Assembly: GCA_026261815.1 (NCBI GenBank)
Contig: JAMPIT010000890.1
Coordinates: forward strand, 13,112,001 to 13,176,000
Length of the DNA: 64,000 bases
Reading direction: 5' to 3'
Source of the DNA: Monarcha castaneiventris obscurior
Taxonomy: Eukaryota; Chordata; Aves; Passeriformes; Monarchidae
The translations under genes and the position numbers were made by a program. Position 1 is the stretch's first letter. Each line of letters opens with the position of its first letter. The notes beneath the pieces were generated by a model, which worked only from the letters and a program-made list of their open reading frames with translations, searched no databases and had not been told where the DNA came from. Positions 10,546-24,860 of this stretch are shown here, in pieces.

Positions 10546-13406
10546 ATGCCACAATCTCTTCAAATGGCTTAGAATTCTTAGGCAGTTTCTCAGTCCTCCG
10601 GGGCTGTTCGCACCAAAGAACACACTTCACACCATACTGGCTACTACCCCTGCTGCAAGTTTGCTGGTGATTCCTGGCACCCTGTCAGCCTCTGACACTG
10701 CAGTCTGATCGTGCCTTACCAGAGGAAACCTGGAGTTGCTTGGTCAGAGTGCCTTCAGTTATGATAGTCTCCTTAATAAGCTACAGATGTGTGAGAAAAA
10801 GAAAGGCTCTTTCATATTTCAGGGTGCTTTTTTTTTCCTTCTCTCAATATGGTGTGAAGAAAAAGAAGAACTTTACAAACACTTGAGCCCCTTTAAGGCA
10901 CAGCTTGGGTAAGAATAAGGGGTGAGGAGAGAGGAAACTGATGGACGTAGGGAACACAAACTGCCTAGAATCAGGTTATTGTCAGCTAGGCTTGATGGTG
11001 CAACTGTGATAGTTACATGTTGAAAATCACATTATCTGGTTAGATTTTCTTGGCCATACTCAAAACTCTGCAAATATCCATGGTTTCAGAGGTTCCAGTT
11101 AGAGCTAAGAAGCCCAAATGAGATAGGTCCAATTATATACCTGATTTATACCTGTACAACCCCACAGCTTATTTTCTTGAGGACCTGCAGTTCCACCTCT
11201 CCTAAGACCAGAGTTCATATGAAGAGCTACTAGATGTATGCAGCAAAAGCCCAGACTCAGGTCAATAGTGTCTTCATTCAGTAGTGCAGGCCTGCGCTTC
11301 CCCTTCAATTTTAAAGAGCTAGATGCTGCAACTTGTAGAAAATGAGGATTTTACTTTTGTTTAAAGTCGTATTTTCACTGGGAGAAGGGGGATAAAATTG
11401 TTTCAAACAACTTGTCATATTTATTTTAGGAGAACAAGAAAGCCATTATTACATTTGAGAAAAATTGTTCTTCCTGTGGCAATACAGATTTGTGCTGAAG
11501 AGCCTCTGCAATGGACCAGGCAGATACTGCCCAGACACAAAATAAAATACTGCTTGCTTTCCTGTGGAACGTGCTGTTTGAGTCTGTGATGCAGAAGTGG
11601 GAAACAGGGAAGAAGAAACAGTAAGATAATGACCAAGTTTCTGGCTGCTGTAATCCAGCCTGGTGAACAGATTAATGGCTCCTTTCACACTTCTGCTCAG
11701 CCATACAGTATTAAGAACCTCAAAAAATGTACTTAAAACCTCAACCTCAAAAATTTACTGAGTGCACTCCCTCCCTTTTCCTTAAAACTTTCTCTTGCCC
11801 CCAACATGTTCCAGCGACAGGAGGTTTTAGTCATTTAGCCAAGCTGGGTCAATAGTGGATGTTTTGTTTCAGTGGCTGACTTAAAATTGGGTTAGGCCAA
11901 ACAAAATGGTTTATTTTCTTTCTATTGGTGTAACACCAACATGAGAAAATTCATGTTAGAGTCAATGTTGAAGGTTTCATTTATCTTCAAACAAAAAGAT
12001 TTATTTCAGTTTTTGACTATTTAGCTTTCTTTCCTGCTCTTATATAGGGCAACCTTTAAATGAAAATGGCATTGCACAATGACAATTGAAAAATCTGTTT
12101 TAAAAATTTTGAAAAAAACCATTTTCAGCATCTTTGAAATTGAAACTTGCCATGTTTTGTTCTCTGGCTCTTGAACAAAACACAATTTTTGAAGAACTTA
12201 CCAGGAGATGTGTTTGTTGTCTGTCTATCCATAAGCCCTCTAATAAACCATTTCCAGGACCAGACCTAACACTCCCCTCTTCAAGGAGTTTTCTGTCAAG
12301 TCAATAAATGAGATCAGAAAATAGTTTTTGAAACTGTGTTGCAGGCTATTTACTATACATCCTGAAGTTTTCACTTCTTTCTTCTTCCTCTAGCAATATA
12401 AAACAGTTTTGTGTTGGCACCAGGGAGAAGGGATAAATTTCTGTCTTGCTGTGACCTTGCTGTGTACAAACTAGAGACCGGGTGCTGCAGATCCTGTATG
12501 TAAAACTCAACACTCCCACAAATGTAGGCAATTTCAGCCCACTTTTTTACACTCCTGGAGAGTATATTCAGAAGCTGAGAAAAGCCAGGAGGTTTCACTG
12601 GAGCTGGTGCTAAGGTAGAGGACATCCAGCTCTTTCTCTGGCTCACCCCTACCATATCTGAGAGATTTCTCTCTCTAAAACTCCTCTCATGAACATCTGC
12701 TAATTTCTCTTAGAAATATCAAGAATAAGGTTGTGAAAACACCAATTAAAAATTCACAAAGAATTGCTAGTGCCTTGTTTAGCATTTTCTGAAGCAGATG
12801 AGAGATTTGGGCGCCAAAAGATAAAAGGATTTTGACACTGTGATTTATATGTTAAGAAGCCTCCCCCCTCCCCCATTCTCTTTTTATTTTTTAAACTCCC
12901 CTTAGTCCTACTGCCCTGCAGCATTCGTTTTGAGAGAGGCTAAAGCAACTTTTTATTTTCTCGTGACTGCATGTCAGTGCCTGTTCCTTAATTCTACATC
13001 TGACTTAAGTGTATTCAGGTGACTCATAACTTTGGGGTTAGGTTTTTTCTCTTTCTTCATTTATCAACAACAACAATAATATTATGTGGGAATATTTTTT
13101 TTCCCTTCCTATTCTACTAAATTGGAAAGCCATGTGAGTAGTCCTGATATGAGCAAATAATAAAATATTAGACAAGATGGTGAGAGGAAATGAGATTGCA
13201 CTTTTGTAACAGTTTGGTGATGAGTTAAGCTCTATGTTGCTGTTATCTGGTTTTATACTCATCCGTGTAGAGTATACACACTGTCAGGCTATACTGAAGT
13301 GACTTATTTTTCTTCCATCCCTCTGCCATGGCACAGAACTCTATGTTCTTGTCAGTCTTCATGCCTGAGACTGGGGTACCCAAATTACAGATTTGGTGCC
13401 ATGACA
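10546..13406. other. Unannotated sequence
   Basis: No recognisable gene or repeat. Frames reach 94 codons (12371-12655 minus) with no family resemblance. Short simple tracts occur near 13064-13082 (CAA/AAT triplets). Confidence 0.5.
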
Positions 13407-13782
13407 AATCATAGCATCATAGAATGGCTTGGGTTGGAAGGGACCTTAAGGATCATTTTGTTCCAACTCTGCTGCTGTGGGTCTTTCACTAGACCAGGTC
13501 ACTCAGAGCTCCATTCAACCTGGCCTTGAACATTCCCAGGGATTGGGCATCCACAACTTCTCTGGGCAACATGTTCCAGTGTCTCACAACCTTCAGAGTG
13601 AAGTATTTTTACCTAATATATAATCTAAACCTACCTTCTTTCAGTTTGAAGCCATTCCCCCTTGCGCTGACACTACATGGCACTGCAAAAAGTTCCTCTT
13701 CATCTTTCTTGCGGGCTCCCTTCAGGAAAGCTGCAATTAAGTCACTCCTAAGCCTTCTCTTTTCCAGGCTGAACAAACCTAT
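13407..13782 (-). mobile_element. CR1 LINE, 3' 375 bp, minus strand
   Basis: The plus strand opens with 'catagcatcatagaatggc' and 'gggttggaagggacctta', the reverse complement of the avian CR1 3' end. On the minus strand, the frame entering at about 13779 reads [14 protein letters not shown] and continues to GNGFKLKEGRFRLYIR near 13610, matching the CR1 ORF2 C-terminus. An in-frame open stretch upstream (to 13950) is not CR1. The element is truncated just before LFSLE and is not functional. Confidence 0.9.
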
Positions 13783-16700
13783 GAATGGACCATGAAAATT
13801 CACTTGCCCACAGGTGTGTGCTGGGGCTTTTGGAAAAGGGAGCAGTAGGGACAGACTGCAGGAGCTGTTCTTGTTCATATGAGCCACATAATTCTCTCCT
13901 ACCTGTAGGAGTGGGTTACTGCAACTTATCTGTGGAAACTGCACATACAACTTGTGAGAAGCAGGAGATCCTGTGATATCTTGTACACTTTCCTTATCTC
14001 AGGAGCAGGCATGGCTGGATCTTACTGAGATGTTTGTGGCAGACAGAAACTATCATTTACTCTTCTTCTCTGTGGTATTAAGCTCAAAGGGTCCAGCTGA
14101 GGTCAGAATATGCTGCTGCAGCATGCGTACATAATACACGGCTGTCATCAGCTTCTAAGACAGTAAGCAGGGCAGTTCCTGGTTTTGTGGGACCTGGAAA
14201 AATTCACTTTTGCAAGGAAAAAGACATGTCTAGATTCACAAGAAATGTTGTTGCCACTATTGCAGGAAGCATCCATTATCACCAACCAGCATGTTCAAAG
14301 AGCAAAGCCGAACTGAGTTTCCATCAAAACTTGAATCGAATGTTTTCCCGATAACTTGGAAAATGACAGTTTGTCTCTCTGTATCTATACTATACATATG
14401 TCTATGTCTATCTGTACTCTTGTTTGCTTGGATAGATACAGGTGTCCAGGGGCTCAGCAACATTCACTTATTAACAGTACCTAAGCTACTGAATTAAATT
14501 GTTATTCAAAGTATGGGGAAAGGAATACTTAATAAATATTAATGCTCATTTCAGTCAGTTACACTTAATGCAGGATGTGTATATGTTTGGAAGGGAATGG
14601 AAAACACCGAGCTTTGTGCCACAAATTTTTCCTTTCTTATCTCAAAGCCACTTTGTGTCCAATCACACCAACCACAAGGATGCCTTTTGCTCATGCTCTG
14701 TATATTCCTGGCTGCTGAAACCTTTGGTTTTCTGTGTCACATGTCCTAGGCTGGAAGAGTGACCGAGAAATGTGTCAAATGAAATGTATGGTAGTTTCCT
14801 GAAGTCAGTGTTTAGCTAGTGATGTTCCTAGACATCAGAGTTGAGATATGTATTCCAGAATAGTGTCAGACACACATGCTGGGTGGCTGTAGTATTTTTT
14901 AAGCATCTGATGATGTTGGCTACTATCAAAGTCAGGCCACTAGTCAGATGTTTATGGCTGTTCTTATGTGTGTATATGTACATGCATAAATAGCAGATGT
15001 ATGTAGGGTAACTTGCTAAAGGCTTTTTCTAAACCTTGATACAGAACAGGAATAATACCTGACTTCTGATCTGGAGCTGCCCGCTCCAAGGCCCTCTGCC
15101 AGCTATGGTTTTCACTCTGGGACTTAATGTAGATGTTTACCTTGGTACTCCACTCACCTGTGATGCCACTGCTTCAAAGAGGTCTCAAGAGGTCCCCAGG
15201 CCTGGCCTGAGCTGGGAGCAAACCTTCTTGGCCTGTGGAAGGCTAAACAAAGTCAAATGTCTTCCTGTTTCAGTTATTCAAGGTAAAAGCTGTACGTGGG
15301 TTGCCTTTCATGCACAATAGTAAAAAGGCTACTGTTTGTTTTTGCGCCTGCTTACAGGGATCTCACTGATGGTTTGCTTGCCATCCTCCACCCAGGTGAG
15401 TCATGTGGGAAGTCACTTGGGAAAGTCAGAAGCAAACCAGGTGCAGACATTATCTGGTTTTGGTATCTGTTATGTACAAATATAAACAGAAGGAGGTTCT
15501 TCTTGAGTGGTGCTGGAGAGCAATTGGCTTTGAACTGTCTGCCCTGTTCATTCCAAATATGTCTTGGCAGTATTGTTAAGGATGCATTTTGTGTGAACCT
15601 TCTGCCATATTCTCTACATAACTCAGACATGGCTTTCCAGAAGTCTCTTCTTACAGGCAGTGGGCTGCAGGCTATGTCATCTCCCAGGTGCATTGCTTAA
15701 TGTTAATCTTATGAAATGCAAAGTTCACACATGCTTGACACATCCCTATGTGCAAAAAAAATCACACCCTGAATCCAAACAAATACCTGTAAACAGTGGC
15801 AAATATAAGTTAATTTGTCATCTGCAGCCCCAGTGCAATTACAGCATACAAGTCAGACAGAATGAAAATAACCCTGAAGTCCCAACCACCAGGGAATCCT
15901 GAGCTCAAGCCAAGTCTCCTTCCTGTGCCTGCCTTCATTGTGTGTGTTCAAGTATAAGACTGAGCATTGTGAAAAGACCTTCTGAGAGACAAACAAGCAG
16001 GGTCTTTTTTTTCAAAACCCAGCCACAGTCTGGCAAAATGTCATACTTCAGGGAGCTTCAGCCGCTCTCTGGTGTTGCCATCTTTCATGGGACTTTTAAA
16101 GGAAGACCTTTTGATCCCATTTTGTAGAACAGATAAGCAACTATTTAGTCTCATCTGGCTTACAGTAGCAGACGGATCACTCATATCTGTCCTGTATTTT
16201 GTAGCTATTCTAGGCAGCCTATTTCAAACTAGATTGTACAATATGAAATCCAGGAAGGCAGAGAACCATAATTCCATTTTTGCAGTAACTGCCAATATTT
16301 TTAACAAGGGGCTTCCTCAAGAGACTTCCAGACTTAGTCTGGGATAAAGCTTGTGGGTAGAATGTCTGTCTTCCCAGGGAGAAGGAGGGGTTTGGGCAAT
16401 GTACTAATTTGTTTTTCCATTCAAAATAAATGCTGCTTCATAACCCAATCAAGGAAAGAAATTGCACCACCCAGCAAATAAACTTTGCTGGAAATGTTCC
16501 CGTTCTGCTTTTGGAAGTTGGTTGAGTTTGTTAGTGCCAGAGGGCTTGATTTGCCTAAGTCAATATGGCACCCAGAGAGACGTCAGGAAATGAGAGGTGG
16601 CTTCTTGTCACCAAGTACAAACTGGCCTATTACAGAAGGATATTTTAGTAGCCCTTTTGTGATTCCCTGGGCTAAATCTCTTCTGACATAGGTGACTAAG

Positions 16701-16980
16701 CAACTTCAGAAAGGAGGTGAGCATCAGCAGTGTAGAGGAAGCTCCCCACTGATTTTTGGACAAATTGTGCCTGTATATGCCATTTATCATGTAGCTGAGA
16801 TCTTCTTCACAGCAGTATATTTTCAATGCAGGGAACCATTTTAAGTTTACTTTTTCACTCTATTTTTTCCCCCGAGCACACATATCCATAAGTGCCTACC
16901 TTTGCTTCTGAGGTTACAAAATGAATATGAGGGTGGATTTTGCCCACTGAGTCAAAGTGGTCGTATTATCCCTACTCATT
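13783..16980. other. Unannotated sequence
   Basis: No gene or known repeat. The longest frames (15296-15700 plus, 134 codons; 15352-15693 minus, 113 codons) overlap antiparallel, and neither resembles a known protein. A degenerate TATC/GTCT-like tract lies at about 14365-14425. Confidence 0.5.
14365..14425. repeat. Degenerate tetranucleotide/hexanucleotide tract
   Basis: The text 'gtctctctgtatctatac' followed by repeated 'tatgtctatgtctatctgta' units is an interrupted microsatellite built on TCTA/TGTC steps. Confidence 0.5.
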
Positions 16981-17300
16981 AGTGAGGTAAGCCATTGTTA
17001 ATGCCTGCAGAAGCTTTCCAAGCTCAATTAAGTTGTAGCACTGTAAAACAAGTGTTTGCAATAGGGCAAACTTGTTCAGCTCACATCCGGCCAAAACCGA
17101 CAGTGAGTAGTCGGCAGACTGCCCGTATTTAATTACATTATCCTCTGCCTGCAGTGTACCACAGGCCTCTGGAGGAAATCCAGGGCCATATATATTTTGT
17201 TTATATTTGCTTGTAATTTTTATTGATTGATTGGCGTTTTGGAAAATCGTTATGTTTAAAAAGCCACACCTTTGGAAATAGATGTGCTAAGACTCCGTGT
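16981..17300. promoter_or_regulatory. Candidate conserved noncoding element with a PBX/HOX-like site
   Basis: The stretch has no repeat signature, several CpGs outside any island (near 17088-17127) and close-packed motif-like words. TGATTGAT at 17224-17231 fits the PBX-HOX composite site TGATTNAT. A 'tttaattacatta' block lies near 17128. A role as an enhancer is inference, since conservation could not be examined. Confidence 0.25.
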
Positions 17301-20300
17301 CTTGCCTTTAAGGTGTTGCACTGTGGTAAAGCTGCCGTGAAAGAGGTGGGGAGGAGATTCCTGCCCTTTACGCCAACACAGCTGCGAACACATTTTGTTC
17401 TGTTTGTTGTTTTCATGTGGCCTTAGTGGATGTTGTTCAAAGTTTAGTTGATGTGAGAACAGGACTGCATGAGAAATACATAGGTTTGAGGGGAAAATGG
17501 ATGGCTTACGAATCCCAAGGCAGTGGTAAGCTGATGGAGACAATTCAGACCGTGGAACAGGTGTTGCTACTGACCTCAGCTATCTGTCCTTCTCAGTCTT
17601 GTTCTGCTACTGAATCAGCACAAGAACCCTTAAAATTAATGGCTCATAAAAATGAGGGACTCGCAGTGACCACCTTGTTCAGATCACACTTCTTTCCTTG
17701 TGAGGAAAGCTGCAGGATTTTGGAAACTGGTTCCTGAGCTACATGGACCCTGTACAGAATGGGAGCAGCAACTGAGAGTGGTAACCTGGATGGGCCCTCC
17801 AGGCTAACTCATCAGTGAAAAATGTATGTAATGAAGGGGGAAAGAGAAGAAAGAACTATTGTTTTGAGTTGTAACTCAGCCATAGTGGTCTGGAGTCTGA
17901 TTTCCAATGAGCACTTATTGCTCCCTCACGGCTGACTCGGCAGAGAGATTCAAGACTAGACTTCCATACATGTTGGAGTCTGTTTTCACTCAATATGGAA
18001 CCTCCAAAGGCAAAGCTCTGAGTAAGTAGCCTCTGTCTAGTGATAACATTGTAACTTCAGAGAAGTCATGTGCAGTTAAGCACCATGGAATAAGTTGCTT
18101 CTGTGCTGGAGTTCCAATATCATCCATTATTCTGAACATAGCATTTTAAAAGCAAAATTTGAAGAAAAATGTTGATTTTCATTTTCCTTCCTAGCAATTT
18201 TGAGGATAAATTTGTTGGTATGGCCTTAGTGGATAAATCTATGAAAATGTCTTCCATCTGCATGTGTAAATCCAGTAGCAGAGTGCACGTATGTGCATGC
18301 AGAGTCACCAATAATGCATGTACTGTTGTGCTGTTCTGTGGTTACCACCACCTGTCTGCAGGAAATGCAAACTCCTTGAAAGATGTGTCCTTCACACACT
18401 ACTCAAAGTAGTCTTGGTCTATTTCCATCCTCTCATAGGATAAATTGTCACAAGGAGTGAATTAACCAGGTAAAGTCAATGCCTGGCAGATTGTTATATA
18501 TCTGGATGGGTAAAACTGCTAGAAGGACAAGAGTTCCTGGAACAAATTTTGCATTAAAAAAGGCTTCTAAGTCTTCAGCTGGAATTTGCTTCTGAACAGC
18601 TCTTAAAAATGAGGGTCTATAATGATTTTGGAATAAACTTTCCATAGTTGTACATCATTTTGTTTATGAGTAGCCTGAGGGAGAGAAGTTCAAGAATCCC
18701 TTTCTAGGTTTCTCAGATTACCTGGATTTCATCATACGTAATAAGAAAATTATTTTGTATTAAATATAAAAGGTAGTTTTCAACGGTTAGAACTTGCTAT
18801 ACTTTTATGATGCTATAACTTTAAAATTTTATTGTGTACATGTGAGTAAGAGTTCCACTCTTGTTTTTTTCTTAAACAAAGGGATTATATTTTGTTGGTT
18901 GTATCACCATGTGATGCTTGCCAGGACTAGACCATTGTATGTTGGTACAAAAGAAACGTAGAAAAATCCATTCTCACCCTGCCAGTTTGGTTTTATCTGC
19001 CTTTGTTACGGGTTGTGTGGGTCGTGGCACTGTACCTGATACAGGGCGTCAACTTTGGCTGAATTCCACGTCAGCCTTCTGAGTAGGAGCCTGAGTGACA
19101 TTTGGTCCATGAACTCATCCACTGCACAGAGACAGATTTTACTTCTTGAACACTAGCAAGTGTTCAGTTGTCAGCAGTGACCATGTGTTATCGACTTCAA
19201 AGAGATCCTGAGGTCAGTCAGTTCATTTAGAACTAAGCGGAATGACAGGTCCCAATAACAGTTGCAGAAAATATTTACTTGTTAATTTTATTTATTTATT
19301 TATTTGAATTAATCCCACCCATTTGAACAAAAACAAACCCGCAGAAGAGGTTGTTGGATGTGCATGCCCTTGCAAACCCTGAGAAAGCTTCTGGAGTTTT
19401 AAACTACAGCAACACTATATGCAGACAGGCAAGTGGGTACATGTGCTGGCAAATGGAAAGATAGCAGTCAAATAAAACAAAACAACCAGTGGTAAACTCA
19501 CCTCCTTGAAGAGGTGGAAAGTCAATATAAACTGTATCATGCAAATTAATCCTCCATTATATCATAGGTCCTTGCTTTGGAATGGAGTTTTTCCAGCTGT
19601 CTTTCGGTACATTTGTATATCATTAATGTTCTTATGCTGTTCATGTTCATTAACTCATAAAGCTTTCTAGAATTCAAAATGTATCTCTTAAAACCTTGCT
19701 TCAGAGGAAGCTGATTGTCTAGAAAGGATTTGGGATCTTATTTTAGTTATCCAAAGGTCAGGCAAAGAAGAGAAGTTTCTACAACTTTCAATAACTTTTG
19801 GAAATGCCCTTTTGTCCATAGGGATGTACATGTTTCTTAGGTGCAGAGACGCTCCAGATGGCTTGGTGCGAGCTAACTGGCAGCAGGACAGTGCACGATA
19901 GAGTGTGACCAATTCTGGCCCTATAGGTCGTATTTTACCATAGTTATGACTACTGAGCCTGAGCTGATTCTTCAGATCTCCTGAGAGAAGGGTCTCTGGC
20001 TCATGGATATCAGTGCTGAAGTATGTGGAGGTGTGCACACACTAAATCAGATTTAGCTGAATTTACTAACAAGCCATGGGTCCAGCTTATTCACAGCAGT
20101 ATGTGTTGGTCTAGAAACAGCTGGTATGCTCCAACAATGGCTGTGTTGTGGCAATACATGTATCCAAAAGGTGCTGGAAGAGTTGTGTTGCTCTGAGTGG
20201 GCTGTAGATCTAGAAACCCCAGACAAACCTCTGAAGTTCTTAAGTTCTATCTCAACAAGATTTCCGGGATCAAAAACAGTGGGTGTATCCAGCAGAGCGA

Positions 20301-23300
20301 CACATTTTGTTCTAATTTCTCGGACCATGGTGCATCTGGACTTTCATTAATAAGACTGGGATTCAGGTTTGAATGCAGCATAAGGAGAGTCTAGGGTGAA
20401 ATGTTTGGTACCTCTGCACGTCATTGCCTTGTGCATGCTGTAGTAACCCCTGTTTCTTGAGAAACTGCATCCTAAGTCAGGGAGACATTTTTAACACTCT
20501 ACCTGAAGCCCACAGCTGTTACACTGATGAAAATACTGTGAAGTGGATTTTGTTCTTTCTCTTAGTGTGCTCTGTTTTCCCTCTTTTAATCTGCAATAGT
20601 TTTGTGGCAAGGGTGTTTTTATGCCCAGTTCTCCAGCTGGGATGAATAAAAACAAACAGAGGTCAAGTGACTAATTCAAACCCAAACAGTGCATCAGCCC
20701 TTCAGCTAGGCTTTTGGAATGGGCTTAGTGATTTTTAACTCCTTGCTGTAGCTGCTGCTTTAAACTGCTCCCTATTCCCAGCAGACTGGGTACCAGGTCT
20801 ACCAAGCTACTAAGGACAGCTGGCTTATTCCTTGCCTTTGAAACCCTCATAGTACAAATTACTGTAAACCCAGGGAAAAGTGTTTGTGCCAGTGCATGGA
20901 CGAGTACAGTGCACAATTCTGTGTGTGCCTGTTCTCTGAATGATCCTGGTGTCAGTGTTCAGGGCTGTGCTGCCTGCTATTAGTCATCAAAAAAGCCTTA
21001 TAGATGGTGACTGTATGACTGATCCTTGAAATTGAGGTGATTAACTGAAGAATATAGTGACACATCCAGAAATAAGTAGGTAGTGCCCAATGAGCTGCTC
21101 TTTGCAACTTCAGAGGCCTGTGATAGGGGCAAGGAGGCAGAATTAAAGCTGGGGGGAGTTAGAGTGCTAGACAGCTGACTAAAGCTGATGTTGTTTCAGA
21201 GTTGGGAAAACAATGGCCCCGTACATCTCCACACCTTCATTCACCCCTTCTGCAGGAGCCTGGGGTTTTTTTCCATGCTCTTCTTGGGGTTCACATTTCC
21301 CTCTCCTAGACATGGCTATCTGGAAGGGATAGGGATGAACAAAAACCTCTTCCCCTTGCAATGTTGCTTTTGACACAGAGAAGGGATATTCCCTACTTGC
21401 TCCTCACAGTGAGGTCAGCACTCTGAGGGGAATATTGAAAAGCCACTAGCAGGCTGTCTTCTCCCAGTTTGGCCAGCAGTATGGGGAGACAATCTTTTAC
21501 CAGAATTAGTAACTGTGAGGCCTTGGAAGGGAAAATGCCCATAACAAGAGGGCCTTCTACATGACTCCCACAAGAGAGTTTGAGTCTAAATGACACAGCC
21601 TTGTCCGTGGCAACTTGTCTGTTCCAGTTTTATGTGACTCAACAATAGAGTTTCCACTGTTTCCCTTGCAAGACTCAAAAGAAAGCAGGTCTTACAGACC
21701 AGATAACCCTTCCTTATTCATGTGGAATAATCCCACTAAGAAGTCATTCATGGGTAAAGTAAAGAGAAGCTGTCCCTAAAACAGCTTTCTGCATATATTT
21801 GAGCCAGTGGATTCCTGCATGCACACTGTTGTGCTTGTGGAGCAGAACACACAGACTAGGGGCAGCCTGGGTGTGTGAATGTAACTTCTCATCAGTACAA
21901 GCAAAATACCACCACAAACAACTCTCCCCTTCCTCCCCTCTGGCCTGCCCCCATCTTTCTGGGTTCTGCTTGAATGGAGAAGTAGAGAAACAGGTCATGG
22001 CAGGAGTTGTGCTTGCACAAACAGGGAACAGTATCCCCCACATATAACACAACAGCCTCTGGTAGGTGTTTCAGACTGCCTGAAACCTTGAAGCCTTCTG
22101 TTTTAGGTGGTAGCTATCCATCCGAAAGAAACAAATTTAGCTTCTCTGTCACTTGCACTCTTTTCTCGTAGGAGTGGTGAGGTCTGTGACTCATTATGAA
22201 CTCTCAACAAGAAAGAAGTATTGCACACTTGCGTTTGTGAGCTTTGCTGAGCTTGGACTATCAGGTTGTGAATGCAGTGATAGTCCCAGGCTCTGGAGAG
22301 AGGCCCGTGAAGAGCTGAAAGACAGGTGTCTTGTCAACCAGTTGATATGGCGGTTCCAACTTACCCTTTGGCAATCTGCACTTTGAATGAATCAAGTGCA
22401 GTGGCCTTGATAACAGAAGGGACTGCCTTTGGCACGGCTCCGTAGCTCTGAGCAAATAGGCTCTCATATACGAGGCAAAGGGATGCCAGGTAGATGATGT
22501 CAGAGATGAATCCAAAACCTGTTCCCGCTTGTTTTGCAATCCTTCAGATAGATTGGGGTTGCGACGAGTGAGGCATGGTTTGATAACTTGTCCAATGGGA
22601 CAGCTTCAGGGGCTGTGTGCAATAGTCAGATGAGGAGTGACATGCAGAACAATGAGGAACCCCGCAAGCCTCATCAGCCAGTCTCCCTGAATAACAGCTT
22701 GAAAGGATTAAATCTTTGGCTGGTTGCACCTTACATTCAACCAGACCATGTGCCTAGAGACAGCACAGCATGATAGTGACAGCTCAAATTAGTGTGCTTT
22801 TGGTGAAGTTCTTAAAATCACCAGAGTTAAAAGGAGATCCTAGGGTCAGATGTGACAGTATCCAAGAGTCTGTTAAATTTCATAGTTGATAAAAAGCAGA
22901 GACAATTACATTAGCTGTTTGTGAGGAGACCAAAATCACTTCGAGCCTTCTCTATATAAAGTTTAAAATTGATTTGAAAGAAATCAATTAGTGTTATCAG
23001 TATGGGATTTGGATCAGGATTTCTTGGGCATTTTCAAATAGTATTGGAGCTTTTGTTTATGTTAAGGATCTTTGTAAGTGGTTAAGTCTTTTAGGACTTT
23101 TTCAGCTGGTCTCATACACAATATCAGGCCAGTGCTTTCATGACCAAGTTTCCTTGGACGCAGGATATTAAGATAACAAAAGGGTCAACCAGTTTGCTTG
23201 AGAATAAAAATATAGTGTCCCCATGCATTATGAGCAGGTAGCTTTTTATGTTGTGTTAGAAAAAGAGTGAACTTCTTGGACAATCTCTTGGCTGGCTGTT

Positions 23301-24164
23301 CCCTAGTGCCAGTGGGAAACACAGGGCAGCACTGATTGTTTGACAGTCAGTCTTGACTTGGAACAGTCAGCATGAACAGACAAAGCCGGGAAATATCCCA
23401 GCAGCAAAGCTTGCAGTGATGATGAAGCACTACAGTCTAGGACCACATCTGCAGCTGTAGGTTGCTTGGAACACTTGTGTTAGGAGTTCTTACTGGCTTC
23501 AAAACATGATAGGATCTAGCAAAATACTTAACTTCGGCATTCATATGGATTTAACAATGAGTATTTCAAGAGAATCACAGGAGTGACCTGTGGCTTATAT
23601 AAACCTACTATGGACAACTTGTATATATTAACTATGGAAAAATTTGATTCCTGCAAGAGTAGGAAATGCTTCTCTGTAAGACATGAACCATTTTGTCTAT
23701 TGTTATTAAATGCCTTGATTGAAGCGTTAGGGGCTTCATTTCTAGATAGAGGTACATCAAGTCAGTAATACAGCTTCCCACAATTAACCAAAAGTGGTGT
23801 CTGTTTCGGTGAATTACCACTGAGTTGAACGTGACTTGTCAAATAATTTTAAAGGCCTCTGTGTACTAGCAAGTCTATTTCCATGAAAATCCCATGGAGA
23901 AAATGTCATGAAGTTCAGCACTTTAATCCTTTTTCTGTGGTAGAAGCTGAGCTATCCAAGGAATGCCTGTCTGGGTTTTGGCACAGAGGCCTACTGGATT
24001 GTTCCTATCAGTATTTGTGAGAATGATGCCAGCTGCAATGACACAGCAGTCTGAGAAGGATAGCACGAGCCCCACCAATTTTACATTATTTTAAAATGAC
24101 TTGGTACTTGCTTCATTAATAATTTTCACAGTTGCTCAGAAACATCATAAAGCTGAATGAACAA
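17301..24164. other. Unannotated sequence, about 6.9 kb
   Basis: I recognise no gene. Frames reach 116 codons (19688-20038 minus). A weak MIR-like phrase ('acagaggtcaagtgact...') lies at 20655-20700 but is too short to call. Otherwise the text looks like unique or fully decayed sequence. Confidence 0.5.
19285..19305. repeat. (TTTA)n microsatellite
   Basis: About five uninterrupted TTTA units, a simple tandem repeat. Confidence 0.8.
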
Positions 24165-24860
24165 AAAGCTTTAGATAAATAAGAGGTAATTCATTTAGGA
24201 AAAAGTGATCTTAGCCAGGCTACACTGTGCTGGACTCTAAACTGTATGTTATCACTTTCATAAATGAAATTTTGAAGTCATTACCAGTGATTTCCTGAAA
24301 TTCTTGGCTTAATGTGCTGAAACCAATAAAAAGCCAATGAAGTCGTGGGTATCAGAAGGAATGATATTGTGAACAAGACTGACATTTTGCTCCTTTGTAA
24401 AACTGATGTGTCCACATCTTGAGTGTCGGGCACAGTTCCAGTCTCTGCACGTGAAGAACAGGATAGTGGAGGTGGAAAATGCCCAGAAGAGGGTATCTAA
24501 AATGATTGACACAAGAGAGCAATTGTCTTACAAGGAGAGATTAAAAATGCAGAGACTCTTCAGACTTAAAAACCAAAAAGTTGAAGGGGGATATGATTGA
24601 GATGTGTATGGGGATATGAAAGTGATGCATAAACTAAATGACAAACTGTTAGCACGTCCTGTAACACTAAAACTAAGAAACACTTAGGGAAACTAGTAGG
24701 AGGGAATTTCAAAGACATAAAATAATAATTGATAAGGCAGGTAATGAACTTCTGGACTTTCTTACCCAGGATATTTTGCAGGCACATCCTCAGTAAGTTC
24801 AAAAAGTGATTAGACAGATTCACAGGTAAGAAATCTATAAAGAGATACTAAAAGGAACAG
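24165..24860 (+). mobile_element. Ancient CR1 LINE of the reptile/L3-like type, 3' half of ORF2
   Basis: The text follows an old CR1 lineage known from reptiles and, as L3, from mammals. Anchors are 'ggtaattcatttagg' near 24184, 'gctggactctaaactg' near 24228, and 'ccacatcttgagtg...cacagttccagtctctgcac' at 24411-24450. A frame at 24406-24600 reads like the CR1 segment 'PHLEY...QFWSPHLKKDI...KVQRRATKMI...YEERLKRLGLFSL' with substitutions and then breaks. The later part (24640-24850) follows the non-coding side to 'gttcaaaaagtgattagacag'. Divergence is far greater than in the avian CR1 copies, so it probably predates birds. Confidence 0.75.

Noticed and set aside
13609..13950. 113-codon minus-strand ORF as a host gene
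   Set aside because: Its second half is CR1 ORF2 remnant and its first half is fortuitous upstream sequence.
19688..20394. Adjacent ORFs at 19.7-20.4 kb as exons of one gene
   Set aside because: They lie on both strands, have no recognisable domain and lack convincing splice sites.
20655..20700. Possible MIR fragment
   Set aside because: Only a short phrase matches, which is too weak to separate from chance.
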